NCBI GenBank assembly: GCA_026014515.1
Contig: JAOZIG010000490.1
Span: forward strand, 1 to 7,284
DNA length: 7,284 bases
Source: Candidatus Bathyarchaeota archaeon
GTDB lineage: Archaea; Thermoproteota; Bathyarchaeia; TCS64
Direction: 5' to 3'
The notes under the pieces are model-generated. The model saw only the letters and a list, made by a program, of their open reading frames with translations. It was not told the DNA's origin and made no database searches. Below are positions 5,688 through 7,284 of the stretch, one piece after another (the stretch's first letter is position 1; each line of letters begins with the position of its first letter). Both the position numbers and the translations under genes were made by a program.

Positions 5688-7284
5688 ATGAAGGTAGGAG
5701 TAATAATCAGCCCATGGGGAACAAGCCCCGAAAAGGGAGCCAAAGTCGGCGGACTAGCAGTATACGCCGAGACACTACCCAACGTAGTAGCGGTAGACTC
5801 AGGATACTATGGTCCAACAGACAAAGACCTAGAGAACTTCAAACAATGGATCACAGAACACAAGGTAGACCGCGTAGTCTTCGCCTCATGCAGACCAAGA
5901 CTCTTCAAGGAAGCCTACAAACACGCAGCCATCGATGTCGGCATCAACAAGTACCTCATCGAGGTAGTTGACATCAGCGAGCTATGCAGCGCAGAAGCAG
6001 AAAACGAGTTGATGGCTGAGAAAGCCAAGATTCTCCTCAGGGCAGCGGTAAACCGCGTCACAAGCCTAGAAGAGATCAAGGTACAGAAGATTCCAGTCGA
6101 GCAATCAGCGCTGGTTATAGGCGGTGGACTCGTTGGCATGGAGGCAGCCACAAGGCTAGCCGACATGGGATATGATGTACATATCATTGAGAAAGAGCCT
6201 TTCATGGGTGGAAAAACACCCCAACTAGGCACATGCTTCCCATCAATGGACTGTGGAAACTGCATCATGCCATTCGAGGGCGAGTTACACAGAAGATGCA
6301 TGTACCGGAGCCCAGTGACACAGGAGCCCAACGTACATGTACACACCCTAAGCGAGCTAAAACGACTGGTAGGCGTAGTAGGCAACTTCAGAGCCATCAT
6401 CGAGACCCAGCCAAGATACATCAACCCAGAGAAATGCATCGGCTGCGGAATATGCATGAACCTATGCGAGGGAGAAGCCCCTAACGAGTTCGACCAAGGA
6501 CTAAGCACTAGAAAAGCGGTCTATATACCAAATAACCAGAGCTTACCCCGTGTCCCTTACATGGACCTAGAGCACTGTGAGAACGCTGAAGCCCTAGCCA
6601 AAGAGTGCCCAGTGGGCGCCATCGAGCTCGACATGAAACCCAAAGAGGAAACCATCAAAGCCGGCACAGTAATCGTCGCCACAGGCTTCGACATGTATGA
6701 CCCCACAGGCACCTACATGTATGGTGAGAACAAGGATGTTGTCACTCAGCTTGAACTAGCAAGACTACTTGACATGAGCGGACCCACCGCTGGGATCATC
6801 AGACGTATCAGTGACGGTGAGGTTCCCGAGAAGCTGGTAATGGTTCAGTGTGTTGGTAGTCGAGAGCAACGTATCCACGAGTATTGTAGCAGGATTTGTT
6901 GTGGTATCGCTATGAAGCATGCTTTGGATATCAAGAAACGGTGGCCAGACATCGACATCACCATACTGCACAAGGATATCAGGCTCAACGGTAAGGACTA
7001 TGAACGCTTCTACTATGAGGCACAGGAAAGAGGAGTCAAGCTTGTACGTGGAGAAGCCGAGGACGTATCAGAGACATCAAACGGCTTGATATTCCACTAC
7101 AAGGACGAGGACAACAATCCTGTACAGCTACCAGTTGACATGGTGGTGCTAAGCAATGGTATGGAGCCATCCAAGGGCAACGATGAGTTAGCCAAAGCTA
7201 TTGGTTTGGACCTGAGTCTTGATGGTTTCCTGAACGAGAAGCACCCCAAGCTTAGCCCAGTTGAGACAAACATCAACGGTGTTT
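5688..7284 (+). CDS. hdrA: Second, divergent HdrA paralogue (HdrA'), 3' end beyond window
   Basis: The frame is open for 532 codons to the window edge, so the C-terminus is unseen. The fold is HdrA: an N-terminal domain (about 1-125), FAD-binding GGGLVG at 145-150, an inserted ferredoxin (about 240-315), an ATGF strand at 331-334, and the non-canonical cluster set C388, C400, C404, C405 (YCSRICC). It differs from its neighbour in three ways. The N-terminal CxC and MCS-type cysteines are gone (residues 8-12 read SPWGT and 41-43 YGP), leaving only C68 and C100. The inserted ferredoxin is present, with C250, C253, C256 and C260, but its second half keeps only C297 and C307, enough for about one [4Fe-4S] cluster. 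C183 and C204 flank the usual C189/C192 pair. It probably forms a heterodimer with the upstream HdrA-MvhD and takes part in electron bifurcation. Whether it carries a C-terminal ferredoxin or MvhD tail cannot be seen. QmoA-like identity is less likely, because as far as I recall QmoA lacks the inserted ferredoxin. hdrB and hdrC may follow downstream. Confidence 0.88.
   Translation, partial: MKVGVIISPWGTSPEKGAKVGGLAVYAETLPNVVAVDSGYYGPTDKDLENFKQWITEHKVDRVVFASCRPRLFKEAYKHAAIDVGINKYLIEVVDISELCSAEAENELMAEKAKILLRAAVNRVTSLEEIKVQKIPVEQSALVIGGGLVGMEAATRLADMGYDVHIIEKEPFMGGKTPQLGTCFPSMDCGNCIMPFEGELHRRCMYRSPVTQEPNVHVHTLSELKRLVGVVGNFRAIIETQPRYINPEKCIGCGICMNLCEGEAPNEFDQGLSTRKAVYIPNNQSLPRVPYMDLEHCENAEALAKECPVGAIELDMKPKEETIKAGTVIVATGFDMYDPTGTYMYGENKDVVTQLELARLLDMSGPTAGIIRRISDGEVPEKLVMVQCVGSREQRIHEYCSRICCGIAMKHALDIKKRWPDIDITILHKDIRLNGKDYERFYYEAQERGVKLVRGEAEDVSETSNGLIFHYKDEDNNPVQLPVDMVVLSNGMEPSKGNDELAKAIGLDLSLDGFLNEKHPKLSPVETNINGV

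Noticed and set aside
5714..5971. An 85-codon + strand frame near the start of the second hdrA
   Set aside because: It is out of frame with the HdrA reading frame that starts at 5688, is very rich in Arg, Gln and Ser, and is explained by codon bias of the real gene. The 5688 frame has an SD and HdrA motifs.
5915..6508. A 197-codon open frame on the - strand
   Set aside because: It lies entirely antisense to the clearly coding second HdrA, whose cofactor motifs run through the same stretch. The predicted product is rich in Met, Ser and Leu with no recognisable motif, as expected for an antisense shadow.
3430..7284. Possible selenocysteine sites in HdrA, as in some methanogens
   Set aside because: All relevant positions are ordinary Cys codons and neither hdrA frame contains an internal TGA.
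3430..7284. Reading the tandem pair as QmoB-QmoA of a sulfate reducer
   Set aside because: The HdrA-ferredoxin-MvhD layout of the first gene fits QmoB, but the second has an inserted ferredoxin that I do not associate with QmoA. The adjacent mvhGA genes point to a hydrogenase-linked Hdr complex. Phylogeny would settle it.
1..7284. tRNA, rRNA, CRISPR, insertion sequence or integrase traces
   Set aside because: No tRNA-like cloverleaf, repeat-spacer array, transposase-like frame or terminal repeat was seen. Almost all of the window outside 975-1162 is accounted for by coding sequence.

Overview
The window is archaeal. It pairs two archaea-restricted conserved families (UPF0200 and UPF0201) with a multi-gene operon for a soluble group 3c-type [NiFe] hydrogenase and heterodisulfide-reductase-type flavoproteins. 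Start contexts are also archaeal in style: strong GGAGG Shine-Dalgarno sites, one-base and four-base stop/start overlaps, and a BRE/TATA-like promoter instead of a -35/-10 pair. Everything supportable lies on the + strand. The sequence alone does not place the organism further; H2-using or H2-producing archaea of several phyla (methanogens and their relatives, Bathyarchaeia-like or Asgard lineages) carry Mvh-Hdr sets like this.

Layout: 2-55 is the probable last few codons of an upstream gene, overlapping the next start as ATGA. 52-600 is a UPF0200 P-loop nucleotide kinase-like protein, and 600-974 a UPF0201 putative RNA-binding protein that overlaps it by one base. 975-1162 is a 188-base non-coding gap with a candidate promoter and nested inverted repeats. 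The hydrogenase/Hdr operon follows: mvhG small subunit (1163-2032), mvhA large subunit (2029-3429, GTG start), an HdrA fused to MvhD (3430-5685), and a second, divergent HdrA paralogue (5688 to the window end, truncated at 532 residues). Spacing inside this operon is -4, 0 and 2 bases, so the four genes look like one transcription unit. HdrB and HdrC are not in the window and could lie downstream.

Proposed joint function: MvhGA oxidises or makes H2. Electrons pass along three Fe-S clusters of MvhG to the [2Fe-2S]-type MvhD domain, here covalently attached to HdrA, and then to HdrA FAD, where flavin-based electron bifurcation or confurcation with ferredoxin and a second partner would occur. 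The most interesting signal is that the two HdrA paralogues have lost complementary cofactor sites. The first keeps the N-terminal Cys set and the MvhD tail but has an almost cysteine-free relic where the inserted ferredoxin should be. The second keeps the inserted ferredoxin (reduced to about one cluster) but has lost the N-terminal CxC and the next Cys, and has gained extra Cys near the flavin domain. This suggests an obligate HdrA-HdrA' heterodimer in place of the classical homodimer. MvhG also has Asp in place of the first Cys of the proximal-cluster CxxC motif.
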